Source: DAOTUB01 sp034437455 (GTDB lineage: Bacteria; Chloroflexota; Anaerolineae; B4-G1). From it: 35,207 nt of DNA. Below, piece after piece: positions 6,354-14,462 of the stretch. Location of the stretch: contig DAOTUB010000166.1 of assembly GCA_034437455.1 (NCBI GenBank), forward strand, positions 1-35,207, read 5' to 3'. The notes below the pieces were generated by a model. It was not told the DNA's origin, made no database searches, and saw only the letters and a program-made list of their open reading frames with translations. Each line of letters begins with the position of its first letter. Within the stretch, counting starts at the first letter, position 1. A program made the position numbers and the translations under genes.

Positions 6354-7805
6354 CTATCCCTTGATCACCGCCAGCGGCTCCAGACGGGCCACCTTACGCG
6401 CGATGTCCAGGCCGTGAACCACTTCGACCACGTTACTGACGTCCTTGTACGCCAAGGGCGCCTCCTCGGCCAGGCCCCGCATGCTGCCAGCGCGCACGAC
6501 GACGCCTTCCTCTCCCAACTCGGTCTTTAATTCGGAACCTCGCACTTGTTTGCGAGCCTGGGTGCGGCTCATGGTCCGTCCAGCCCCGTGGCAGGTCGAG
6601 CCAAAGGTCAGATCCATGGCCCTCGGCGTGCCCACCAGTACGTAGGAAGCGGTGCCCATCGATCCGGGAACCAATACCGGCTGCCCGATATCGCGATACT
6701 CCTCGGTCAGTCGCTCGTAGCCGGGGCCAAACGCGCGGGTAGCGCCCTTGCGATGCACGCACAGCCGCATCTGCTGGCCGTCGACCTGGTGTTCCTCAAA
6801 CTTGGCGATGTTGTGGCAGACGTCGTACACCTGCGCCAGGTCGGCGTCCGACACCTCGTCGGCCAACACCTGCTCGAACACCTCGCGCACCCCTCGCGCC
6901 AGTACCTGCCGGTTGACAAAGGCATAGTTGACCGCGCAGGCCATGGCGCCGTAATAGGCTTCGCCCTCCGGGGAATCGATGGGCGCGCAGACCAGTTGCC
7001 GGTCGGGCAGGTGGATGTCGTACTTTTTCACTGCCGACTGCAATTTCTTGACGTAATCGCTGCACACCTGATGGCCAAAGCCACGAGACCCGCAGTGGAT
7101 CTGCACCACTATCTGCCCCTGTCGCAGACCAAAGACCCCCGCTACGTCGGCGTCATAGATCGACGTAACCACGTCGATCTCCAGGAAGTGATTGCCGGAC
7201 CCCAGGGAGCCTACCTGGGATTTACCGCGTTCCTTGGCTCGATCGCTCACGTGGGCCGGGTCTGCGCCGGGCAGACGTCCTCCCTCCTCCGTGTGATCCA
7301 AATCCTGCCGCCGGGCCAATCCTCGCTCCAACGCCCACTCGCTCCCTCGCGTCAGCAGGTTTTCCAGCTCGTCCCGGGAGACGCGCTGGCGTCCGCTCCC
7401 CCCAACACCGCTAGGACAGGCGTTGTAGAGAGCCGAGATCAAGTCCTCGATGTGCGGCGCGATCTCCTCGCGCTGGAGGTTGGACCGCAAGAGGCGCACT
7501 CCACAATTGATGTCGAACCCAACCCCGCCGGGAGAGATCACGCCCTCATCGGCTCGGATCCCGGCTACTCCGCCGATGGGAAAGCCATATCCCTGGTGAA
7601 AGTCGGGCATGGCCATAGCATATCCAACGATACCGGGCAGCGTGGACGTGTTGATCAATTGCTTCATCGTCAGGTCGCCAAAGGCAGCCCCGACCATCTC
7701 CTCGTCGCCGAACAGGCGCACGGGCACGCGCATGTCGTCCCGGAACGTCTGCGGCAACTCCCAGATGTATTCATCTACTTGTTCTAAACTCTGTTTTTGG
7801 ACCAT
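6354..7805 (-). CDS. rtcB: RtcB family 3'-phosphate/5'-hydroxyl RNA ligase
   Basis: 483 residues from the ATG at 7805 behind AAGGAGGG. The frame continues 30 codons upstream, but that part overlaps the amrS gene and is not family-like. Mn2+ and active-site motifs are present: GGVGFDINCGVRLL (Asp and Cys ligands), GSLGSGNHFLEI, QIHCGSRGFGHQV (His ligand), CHNIAKFEEH, and near the end TCHGAGRTMSR, whose His is the residue guanylylated by GTP. RtcB joins 2',3'-cyclic-phosphate or 3'-phosphate ends to 5'-OH ends in tRNA splicing or RNA repair. Length fits the long (archaeal/Thermus-type) class. No archease or RtcR regulator is in the window, so it is probably part of the stress-repair set. Confidence 0.95.
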   Translation of the reverse strand: MVQKQSLEQVDEYIWELPQTFRDDMRVPVRLFGDEEMVGAAFGDLTMKQLINTSTLPGIVGYAMAMPDFHQGYGFPIGGVAGIRADEGVISPGGVGFDINCGVRLLRSNLQREEIAPHIEDLISALYNACPSGVGGSGRQRVSRDELENLLTRGSEWALERGLARRQDLDHTEEGGRLPGADPAHVSDRAKERGKSQVGSLGSGNHFLEIDVVTSIYDADVAGVFGLRQGQIVVQIHCGSRGFGHQVCSDYVKKLQSAVKKYDIHLPDRQLVCAPIDSPEGEAYYGAMACAVNYAFVNRQVLARGVREVFEQVLADEVSDADLAQVYDVCHNIAKFEEHQVDGQQMRLCVHRKGATRAFGPGYERLTEEYRDIGQPVLVPGSMGTASYVLVGTPRAMDLTFGSTCHGAGRTMSRTQARKQVRGSELKTELGEEGVVVRAGSMRGLAEEAPLAYKDVSNVVEVVHGLDIARKVARLEPLAVIKG

Positions 7806-7855
7806 TACTCCCTCCTTGATACAATGCTCGATGTATCCACCCTCACAGGGTGCTT

Positions 7856-8881
7856 TTAGATGCTCATCCCCACCCCGGCGACCGGCGCACCGCAATCAGG
7901 ACAGCTTCCATCGGGCTTGACGTTGTTATCCAGGATCCGGTACCCGGAGCGGCAGATCAAGCGCCGACCACACTGATGACAGAGCGTGTTCATCTCGCCC
8001 TGCACGTTGCCGCCATAGATGTAACGCAGTCCCTCCTCCTTGCCGATCTCGCTGGCCTGCTGAAGGGTCGCCAGCGGCGTGGGCGGCACATCGATCAAGC
8101 GGTAGGCAGGGAAAAAGCGGCTGATGTGCCAGGGCGTCTCGGGCCCCAACTCCTGCGCTACAAAGCGCGCGGCGTCTCGCAGCTCCGCCGGAGCGTCGTT
8201 GATGCCGGGGATGACCAGCGTGGTCACCTCCAGCCAGACGCCCAGCCGCTTCATCACCTTCAGGCTATCCAGCACCGGCTGGAGCCGCGCGCCGACGTAC
8301 TTTTTGTAGGTCTCGTCGCGGAACGCCTTCAGATCCACGTTGGCCGCATCCAGGTACGGATGGATCGTCTCCAGCATCTCCCCAGCGCCAGCCGTCATGT
8401 AGCCGTTGGTCACAAAGACGTTGGCCAGGCCGGCGTCCCGGGCCAGACGCGCGGTGTCGTAGGCGTACTCGAAGAAAATGGTCGGCTCGGTGTAGGTGTA
8501 GGCGATGCTGCGGCAACTGGCCTGCTGGGCGGCGGCCACGATCTCTTCCGGGCCGATCTCGTTCCCCAGGATCATGTTCCGATCCCGGGGCATCTGGGAA
8601 ATATCGGCGTTCTGGCACCAGCGGCAGGCAAAGTTGCACCCGGGCGTGGCGATAGAATAGGCAGTGGAGCCGGGATGAAAGTGAAAGAGCGGCTTTTTCT
8701 CGATGGGATCCACGTGCTGAGCAATGACGCGCCCATAGATCATGGTGTAGAGCGTGCCTCCCTGGTTTTCCCGCACGTGGCAGATGCCGCGCTTTCCTTC
8801 AGCGATCCGGCACTCGTGAGCGCACAGGTGGCACTGCACCCGATCATCCGTCAGTTTTTCGTAAAGCATCGCTTCTTTCAT
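7856..8881 (-). CDS. amrS: AmmeMemoRadiSam-type radical SAM enzyme (AmrS-like)
   Basis: 341 residues. An N-terminal Cys cluster (Cys17, Cys20, Cys24, Cys34: CHLCAHECRI...GICHVRENQ) is followed by the radical SAM 4Fe-4S motif Cys82-x3-Cys86-x2-Cys89 (CNFACRWC) in a PflA-like barrel (GNEIGPEEIV, TYTEPTIFFE, NVDLKAF, PGIND). The C-terminus has a zinc-ribbon-like tail with two CxxC pairs (CHQC, CPDC). The architecture is that of AmrS, which normally works with AmrA (AMMECR1) and AmrB (MEMO1); neither partner is in this window. The start ATG follows GGGAGGATGAGG. It lies 50 nt upstream of rtcB in the transcription direction and is probably cotranscribed with it. Confidence 0.9.
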   Translation of the reverse strand: MKEAMLYEKLTDDRVQCHLCAHECRIAEGKRGICHVRENQGGTLYTMIYGRVIAQHVDPIEKKPLFHFHPGSTAYSIATPGCNFACRWCQNADISQMPRDRNMILGNEIGPEEIVAAAQQASCRSIAYTYTEPTIFFEYAYDTARLARDAGLANVFVTNGYMTAGAGEMLETIHPYLDAANVDLKAFRDETYKKYVGARLQPVLDSLKVMKRLGVWLEVTTLVIPGINDAPAELRDAARFVAQELGPETPWHISRFFPAYRLIDVPPTPLATLQQASEIGKEEGLRYIYGGNVQGEMNTLCHQCGRRLICRSGYRILDNNVKPDGSCPDCGAPVAGVGMSI

Positions 8882-8911
8882 GGAACCTCATCCTCCCTTT
8901 TCTAAACCAGA

Positions 8912-11542
8912 TCATCGCGCTTCGGCGGGCCGGTTAGGAGCGCCGGGGCTTGGCAGCCGGTCGATGCGCCAATCCCCTGCTCCAGCCCGGCTGTAGCTGG
9001 CGTCGCGGGGAAGCTCGCCATAGACGACAAAATCAACGATCACCTTCACGGGAATGACATTCTCGACCGGTTCCTCTTTCAGCAAGCGAACCTCACCCCC
9101 CTCATCGTCGAGCGGAATGCCGGTCTCGCGCCGGTAAAAGACGAGAAACCCACCCGGCTCGATCTCGGTATCGGCGGGGATCCGATAGGATATGCCGTCC
9201 GGGCCGTTATCCAGAGTCCAGCCGCCGAGGTCGATTTCAAACCCAGACCCGTTGTACAGTTCGATCCACTCGTCGAAATCATTGGTGCGGCCATCCTCGT
9301 TCCAATCGACCGCGCCGGGCACGGGCAAGATCTCGTTAAGGCGCACGATCGGCGGGGCGATCGCGGGCGGCTCCCGCGGTGTGGGTGTGGGGAGGGGCGT
9401 AGCGGTTGGTGTGGGCGTCGGCGAGGGCGTCGGCGTGCCGGTGGGCGTCGGCGCCGGGGCAATCCGCTCCCACCAGACGTGGATCAGCGCGCTACCGCCC
9501 TGCTCGTAATAGTCGACCCGCACCCGGTGGGCGCCATCGAGGCGCAGATCGACGGTATAGATCTCCTCCCCTGCATTGAGATGCCACTCATCCAACACCC
9601 GATCGCCGCCCACGAAAAGACGGACGCCATCGTCGGCGCGGGCGTAGAAGCGATAGACCCCGTCCTCAAACGTCGCCTCGCGGGTCCAACGGGCCGAGAA
9701 ATTATCCACGGGCAATCCGACCGCTGCGGCCCCCGTGCCCCAATTGAAATCGATCTCGGTATCGTTGCGCACCAACGCCGGGATACCAACCGAGTTCTGG
9801 TTCGCCCAGTACTCTCCCTTCCAATCAGGATACGTGGTGGTCGAGATCCGCTCCCACCAGACCCGGATCAGCGCCTCGTGGGTGTGCTCGTAAAACTCCA
9901 CCTGCACCTCGTGCTTGCCCCTCACCAGAGCATAGTCGGCGGTCAGCTCGCGCGCCGCGCCGTCGTGCCACGAATCGAGGATCAACTGGTCATCCACCCA
10001 CAGGCGCGCGCCGTCGTCCACGAGGACATGGAAGCGGTACATGGCGGCGTCGAAATCGACGGTCCGGGTCCAACGAGCCGAGAAATTGTTGTGATCCAGC
10101 CCTATCGCCGGCGATCCATCGCCCCAGTTAAAGTCAATCGTTTCGTCGTTGCGCACCAGCACCGGCGCTCCCTCCAGGTTCCGGTTCGACCAGTACGCGC
10201 CCCTCCAATCGGGATAGGCGGTCAGCCGCTCCCACCAGACCCGGATCGACGCCTGGCCCAGATTCTCGTAATACTCGATACGCACGTCGTGATCGCCCGC
10301 AGCGAGCGTGTACTCGACCACGATCTCGCGCCGCGCCCCCACCTCCCAGGCATCCATCACCAGAGAACCATCCAGGTAGAGACGCACGCCATCGTCCACG
10401 ACGGCGTGGAAGCGATACCTGCCCCCCTCGAAGAACATGGTGCGGGTCCAACGGGCCGAAAAACGATCCTGAGGCAGGCCGGAGCCGGGCGCCCCATCCG
10501 CCCAATCAAAGTTCACCGCGGCATCGTTGCGTACCAACGCGGGCATGCCAGACAGCGTGGCGTTGGCAAAATAAGCGGCGTGCCATTGGGGGAAATCCTC
10601 CTCCCGCTCCCACCAGAAGTGTATGCGCGCCGAAAACCGGCGCTCATAGTACTCCACGCGGAGCGAGTGAACGCCCGCGTTCAGCGCCCGCTCCACAGTA
10701 TACATCACGCCGGACGCATCCCGCCACTGGTCGATAATCAACACACCATCCAGCCAGACCTGCACGCCGTCGTCGCTGTATACCTTGAACTGGTACGTCC
10801 CCGCCTGGAAGAACACGTCGCGGATCCATCGAGCCGAGAAATTGTCCTCCAGGATCCCTTCCGCCGGCGATCCCGCTCCCCAGTCAAAGTCGATGGCCGC
10901 GTCGTCGCGGACGAGCGCCGGGCCACCCACCAGGGCGCGGTTGGTATAGTACTCGCCTCGCCACGCGGTGATCGCCGGTGTAGGTGTGGGCGTCGGGCTG
11001 GGGGTCGGCGTGGGCGTCGGCGTCGGTGTAGGCGTAGGCGTTGGACTGGGCGTTGGGGTGACAGTGGGCGTTGGGGTGGGAGTGGGCGTAGCGGCGGCTA
11101 TCGCCAGCTCGGCAGAAGCCTCTCTTCCCGTCTCGGGCGAGTGTGCCACGACCCGCGCATTCGAAAGCGTCTGCCAGGGAGCCGTGCCGGGGAAAACGAA
11201 CGAAATGGAAAACGCGCCCAGCTCCGTCGTCGTCGAGGTGATGGGCCGTTGGATCGTCTGCCCATCCCAGACGGCCTCCAGGCGCACATCCACCTCGGTG
11301 AAAGGCAACCAGTCGGACCCTACGACAGAAACATCCATCCCAGGCTCCACCTTCGAGGGGATGAGTTGAATGGAGGATGCCAGAATGGGCGTAGGCATCT
11401 CGACGAAAGGAAAGAACTCGCCTGCGTAGGCAGAGAGCGCGATCATCAGCACACCGACGCCCGCTACCGCAATCAGCAACAGCAGGAACCATATCGGCCT
11501 TTGCCGCAGTAAAGCGAAAAATCGGTTTATCAAATCGCGCAT
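8912..11542 (-). CDS. Surface protein: TM anchor, Ig-like region, four PA14 domains, lamin-tail domain
   Basis: 876 residues from the ATG at 11542, behind GAGGAG; a GTG two codons earlier has no room for a ribosome binding site. An N-terminal membrane segment (about 18-42) is followed by an Ig/TIG-like domain (about 57-150) and a Thr-Pro linker (about 154-191). Four PA14 domains follow (about 195-315, 318-437, 440-560, 565-687), each with GxYxxN, PALVRND, FxWGxGxP, NFSARWTR, DDGVRLxxD and YYE...WWER landmarks. A second Thr-Pro linker precedes a lamin-tail domain (about 725-865: LNEILPVPGAVDWN, DEWIELYNGSG, LGGWTLDNG). PA14 domains usually bind carbohydrates. The protein is predicted to face the outside, tethered by its N-terminus. 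It has no obvious enzymatic domain. Confidence 0.9.
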   Translation of the reverse strand: MRDLINRFFALLRQRPIWFLLLLIAVAGVGVLMIALSAYAGEFFPFVEMPTPILASSIQLIPSKVEPGMDVSVVGSDWLPFTEVDVRLEAVWDGQTIQRPITSTTTELGAFSISFVFPGTAPWQTLSNARVVAHSPETGREASAELAIAAATPTPTPTPTVTPTPSPTPTPTPTPTPTPTPSPTPTPTPAITAWRGEYYTNRALVGGPALVRDDAAIDFDWGAGSPAEGILEDNFSARWIRDVFFQAGTYQFKVYSDDGVQVWLDGVLIIDQWRDASGVMYTVERALNAGVHSLRVEYYERRFSARIHFWWEREEDFPQWHAAYFANATLSGMPALVRNDAAVNFDWADGAPGSGLPQDRFSARWTRTMFFEGGRYRFHAVVDDGVRLYLDGSLVMDAWEVGARREIVVEYTLAAGDHDVRIEYYENLGQASIRVWWERLTAYPDWRGAYWSNRNLEGAPVLVRNDETIDFNWGDGSPAIGLDHNNFSARWTRTVDFDAAMYRFHVLVDDGARLWVDDQLILDSWHDGAARELTADYALVRGKHEVQVEFYEHTHEALIRVWWERISTTTYPDWKGEYWANQNSVGIPALVRNDTEIDFNWGTGAAAVGLPVDNFSARWTREATFEDGVYRFYARADDGVRLFVGGDRVLDEWHLNAGEEIYTVDLRLDGAHRVRVDYYEQGGSALIHVWWERIAPAPTPTGTPTPSPTPTPTATPLPTPTPREPPAIAPPIVRLNEILPVPGAVDWNEDGRTNDFDEWIELYNGSGFEIDLGGWTLDNGPDGISYRIPADTEIEPGGFLVFYRRETGIPLDDEGGEVRLLKEEPVENVIPVKVIVDFVVYGELPRDASYSRAGAGDWRIDRLPSPGAPNRPAEAR
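9379..9456. repeat. Low-complexity repeat encoding the second Thr-Pro linker
   Basis: A 6-bp-periodic GTGGGC/GTCGGC tract on the plus strand encodes alternating Thr-Pro, Pro-Ser and Pro-Ala between the fourth PA14 domain and the lamin-tail domain. It is prone to copy-number slippage. Confidence 0.7.
10976..11092. repeat. Low-complexity repeat encoding the first Thr-Pro linker
   Basis: About 115 bp of 6-bp-periodic GGCGTC/GGCGTG/GGTGTA units encode some 38 residues of (Thr-Pro)n with Ser and Val substitutions. It separates the Ig-like region from the first PA14 domain and is likely to vary in length between strains. Confidence 0.8.
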
Positions 11543-11587
11543 CTCCACTCCTCGGAACTCGTTGAAACGCTTGCGCGCTATCCTCGA

Positions 11588-12025
11588 TCAGACGGATCGG
11601 ACGATCAGCAAGGGCCGATCCGCCCGGTGCAGGACGCCCACGGCCACACTGCCATAGAATAGCTGAGACAAGCCGCCTCGTCCGTGGCTGGCGATGGCGA
11701 TCAGGTCGACATCCTGGGCCTGGGCGGCATTGAGGATGGCCTCGACGATCGGCCCCTGGGTCACGTGCACGTGGGTCTCGATGCCTTTCTTGCGGAATAC
11801 ACCCTCCAGCCCGACCAGATACTCCTTTGCCTGCTCCGTTTTTTGATCGGTCAATTTCAGATACATGTCCATATCAAGCCCGCGAGGCCCACTGACGTGC
11901 ACGGGTTCGACGACCTGCATGAGAATCAACTCTTTGCCGCCGTGTAAGGCCAGTTCTTCCACGTGACCCAATATCGCCTCCGCCCGCTTGGATCCATCCA
12001 ACGGGACCAGAATCTTGTTATACAT
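11588..12025 (-). CDS. Universal stress protein (UspA family)
   Basis: 145 residues, single USP domain. The N-terminus MYNKILVPLDGSKRAE is typical. The C-terminal nucleotide-binding signature ASHGRGGLSQLFYGSVA follows the (G/A)xxGx9G(S/T) pattern with the first Gly replaced by Ala, and ends RPLLIVRSV. It is therefore probably an ATP-binding type. It lies about 45 nt upstream of the PA14 gene and about 117 nt downstream of the MBL-rhodanese gene in the transcription direction. USPs of this kind are induced by hypoxia, starvation or stress. Confidence 0.93.
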   Translation of the reverse strand: MYNKILVPLDGSKRAEAILGHVEELALHGGKELILMQVVEPVHVSGPRGLDMDMYLKLTDQKTEQAKEYLVGLEGVFRKKGIETHVHVTQGPIVEAILNAAQAQDVDLIAIASHGRGGLSQLFYGSVAVGVLHRADRPLLIVRSV

Positions 12026-12142
12026 TTGACTCCTCCTCTATTGCCTGCGTTTCTAACCCTTGTCGCTCTGCATCTCGCTCCACTAGCTATGATCAGGACA
12101 CGAGAATCCGGCCGAGGCCGCTCCGCGGTGTGAAGCGGTCGT

Positions 12143-13507
12143 TTACAACTCGAGCGGACAAGTTGTCGAGGTCCAGCCGGACAACCCACCCAACACCACG
12201 GTCAGATTCTCCCATCCTTCCCGCTGCAACAGGCTCGCCGCCATCATCGAGCGCAGGCCGCTGCCGCAAAATATATAGATCGGTCGGTCGCGCGGTATCT
12301 CCGCCAGATGGAGGGGAAGCTGGGTGATGTGGATCTGATGGGCGCCGCTGATCCGGCCCTTTTCCTCCAACTCCTCGGCGCTGCGCACGTCGAGGATCCA
12401 CGCCTCTTCCTGCATCTCGTCCAGGCGATGACAGAGCGCCCGCACGTCCACCATCCGAACAGACTCGCTCCGCCGCCCGGCCATGTGCCACGAGAGCATC
12501 CCGCCAGAAAGCGCGCCCGCCAGGTCGTCGTACCCCAGGCGGATCAGGGTGCGCACGGCCTCGGTTGGATCGTCCGTCTCGGTCACCAGGAAAAGGGGAA
12601 CGTCATAGGGCAGGAACCACCCGGCAAAGCTGGCCAGGCCGCCGGCCCAGATAGAAAGGGCGTCGGGCAAGTGAGCCGCGCCGAATGCCAGATCGTTCCG
12701 CGTGTCCAGGACGATGCCCTCCTGCGCCGCCGGCGCGAAATCGCCGGGCGAGAGAGGCTTTGGAATCGGCAGAACGCCCAGCAGGGGGGCGTCTCCCAGA
12801 TTCCACTGCTCCATGCGGCGGAAATAGGGGGGGCGCTCCAGCCTGTGGGCCACGTTGGCGATAAACTCTTCCCGCCGGGTATACTGTAGCTTGGGGTTGA
12901 GACGCCGCTCCAACCCCAGGGTGGTCCAGCGTCGCTCGGCGATGCTGCTTCCACAGACGGATCCCGCTCCGTGGGCCGGACAGACGATCAGGCCGTCGGG
13001 CAACGCCAACAGCTTGTTAAACAGCGTGTCGTAGAGCAACCCGGCCATCTCTTCCATCCGGTCTATGCCCAGCAGGTCGACACGTCCCACGTCGCCCGCG
13101 AACAGCGCGTCGCCGGTGAACAGAATCCAGGGCGCGCCGTCGGGGTCGCGGAGCAGATAGCTCATCGATCCCGGCGTGTGGCCCGGAGAATGGATTGCCT
13201 CCAGCTCCAGCCGCCCCACCTGCCAGACCTGTTTGTCCTCCACGGCCTGCCCATACGTATAATCCCACTGGGCGTCGGCGTGCCAGATCTCGGCGTCTGT
13301 GCGAGCGGCCAGCTCCCGCGATCCCACGACGTAATCCTCGTTGCGGTGGGTCTCCAGGACGTGGGCCAGCCGATACCCCTGCGTCATGGTCTTTGTGATA
13401 TAGACATCACAATCGCGCCGGGGATCGATGACCGCCGCCTCGCCGCCATCGCCGATCAGATACGAATAGTGGGCCAACCCTTCCGATTCGATACGTTCAA
13501 ATAACAC
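12143..13507 (-). CDS. Persulfide-dioxygenase-like MBL protein fused to two rhodanese domains
   Basis: 454 residues from a GTG at 13507 with AGGAGG eight bases upstream. The MBL-fold domain (about 1-245) resembles ETHE1/CstB-type persulfide dioxygenases. The usual HxHxDH motif reads HRNEDY (His54, Asn56, Asp58, Tyr59). The three positions equivalent to the mononuclear iron ligands of ETHE1 are kept: His54, His110 (SPGHTPGS) and Asp133 (FTGDALF). A first rhodanese domain (about 265-350) has no catalytic Cys. The second (about 365-454) has Cys414 in the loop CGSGLR. Such fusions oxidise glutathione or low-molecular-weight persulfide and transfer sulfane sulfur. The adjacent two-domain rhodanese gene (13550-14422) supports a sulfide/persulfide detoxification pair. 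Confidence 0.88.
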   Translation of the reverse strand: MLFERIESEGLAHYSYLIGDGGEAAVIDPRRDCDVYITKTMTQGYRLAHVLETHRNEDYVVGSRELAARTDAEIWHADAQWDYTYGQAVEDKQVWQVGRLELEAIHSPGHTPGSMSYLLRDPDGAPWILFTGDALFAGDVGRVDLLGIDRMEEMAGLLYDTLFNKLLALPDGLIVCPAHGAGSVCGSSIAERRWTTLGLERRLNPKLQYTRREEFIANVAHRLERPPYFRRMEQWNLGDAPLLGVLPIPKPLSPGDFAPAAQEGIVLDTRNDLAFGAAHLPDALSIWAGGLASFAGWFLPYDVPLFLVTETDDPTEAVRTLIRLGYDDLAGALSGGMLSWHMAGRRSESVRMVDVRALCHRLDEMQEEAWILDVRSAEELEEKGRISGAHQIHITQLPLHLAEIPRDRPIYIFCGSGLRSMMAASLLQREGWENLTVVLGGLSGWTSTTCPLEL

Positions 13508-13549
13508 GGCTCAATCCTCCTAATTTGTGCGCTTCCAGAAAAGTCACCG

Positions 13550-14422
13550 CTAGCGCGGGCTTTTGCCGGTCACCGTGGGATTCTCTGGATACGAGCACCA
13601 CTCGGTGAAGGAACCTTCGTAAATTTCGACCTTGGGAAAACCCAGGTACCACTTGAACAGGAGCAGCTCGTTGGTCGCCTCGCGACCGGTGCCGCAGGAA
13701 CAGATGATCGTCTTTTCTGGAACGATACCGTGCTCGTCCAGAATGGTCTGAATCTCGTCATCCGATTTGAGAAGACGAGGATTCTCGTCGTCCATGAACC
13801 GCTTCCAGGGCACGTTGATCGCGCCGGGGATGTGACCGGGCTTCATCCACGGCCCCTGTCCTGCATACACCTCCGGCGGGCGGGCGTCCAACAGGATCAC
13901 CTCGTCCCCGTCCTTCTTGCCGTGAAATTCATCGTATTCGACGAAATACTCCTGATGGACGTGGACGACAAAGTCCGATCCCTCCACCTGTGGAAATAGC
14001 TGGGAAAGGCCGCGTCCCTCCGCCTTCCAGCGATCGATGCCGCCATCAAGAACATGGACGCGATCGTGGCCAAAGCGAGCCAGAGTATAGGCCACCATCG
14101 TCTGCTCCAGGCCATCGCCCCACCCCTTGAATGGCCCCACGCCGGTATAGACGACCACGGGGAGATCGGGTTTCAATCCCACACGCCGAAAGTTGGCCTC
14201 GACGGCCTCCGGGGGCACATATTTCCCCGGCAATCCCCTCGACGGGACGCGCAGCAACCCTTCGTTCATATAGACCGCGCCAGGGATGTGCTCCTGAATA
14301 TAGTCGTGGATGTTGGGCTGAACGTCCAGGATCATGATATCTTCATCCAACAAGTGCCCTTCCAGCCACTCGGGCGAGACCCACTTCACCACACCTTCTC
14401 CGTAAGGATACGTCTTTTTCAT
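13550..14422 (-). CDS. Two-domain thiosulfate/3-mercaptopyruvate-type sulfurtransferase
   Basis: 290 residues with two rhodanese domains. The N-terminal one (about 12-140: WLEGHLLDEDIMILDVQ ... HIPGAVYM ... VYTGVG ... LDGGIDRW) lacks a catalytic Cys. The C-terminal one (about 155-285: VILLDARPPEVYAG ... GHIPGAINVPW) carries the catalytic Cys243 in CGTGREAT. The active loop is of the CxTGxxA/T kind and closer to thiosulfate sulfurtransferases. It transfers sulfane sulfur to cyanide or thiols in the cytoplasm. A canonical AGGAGG precedes the ATG. It sits 42 nt upstream of the persulfide dioxygenase fusion in transcription order, so the two probably act in one pathway. Confidence 0.93.
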   Translation of the reverse strand: MKKTYPYGEGVVKWVSPEWLEGHLLDEDIMILDVQPNIHDYIQEHIPGAVYMNEGLLRVPSRGLPGKYVPPEAVEANFRRVGLKPDLPVVVYTGVGPFKGWGDGLEQTMVAYTLARFGHDRVHVLDGGIDRWKAEGRGLSQLFPQVEGSDFVVHVHQEYFVEYDEFHGKKDGDEVILLDARPPEVYAGQGPWMKPGHIPGAINVPWKRFMDDENPRLLKSDDEIQTILDEHGIVPEKTIICSCGTGREATNELLLFKWYLGFPKVEIYEGSFTEWCSYPENPTVTGKSPR

Positions 14423-14462
14423 GATAAAATCCTCCTGTATAGATGAAACGTTTTATGGTTAT

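Noticed and set aside
10976..11092. Short-period repeat that could be taken for a CRISPR or minisatellite
   Set aside because: It is in frame and encodes a Thr-Pro linker; there are no unique spacers or constant repeats of CRISPR length. No CRISPR array was found anywhere in the window.
9479..11512. Long plus-strand frame (677 codons) opposite the PA14 gene
   Set aside because: Shadow of a GC-rich coding gene: rich in Arg, Pro, Gly and His, no ribosome binding site, no family-like motif, and the minus-strand gene is certain.
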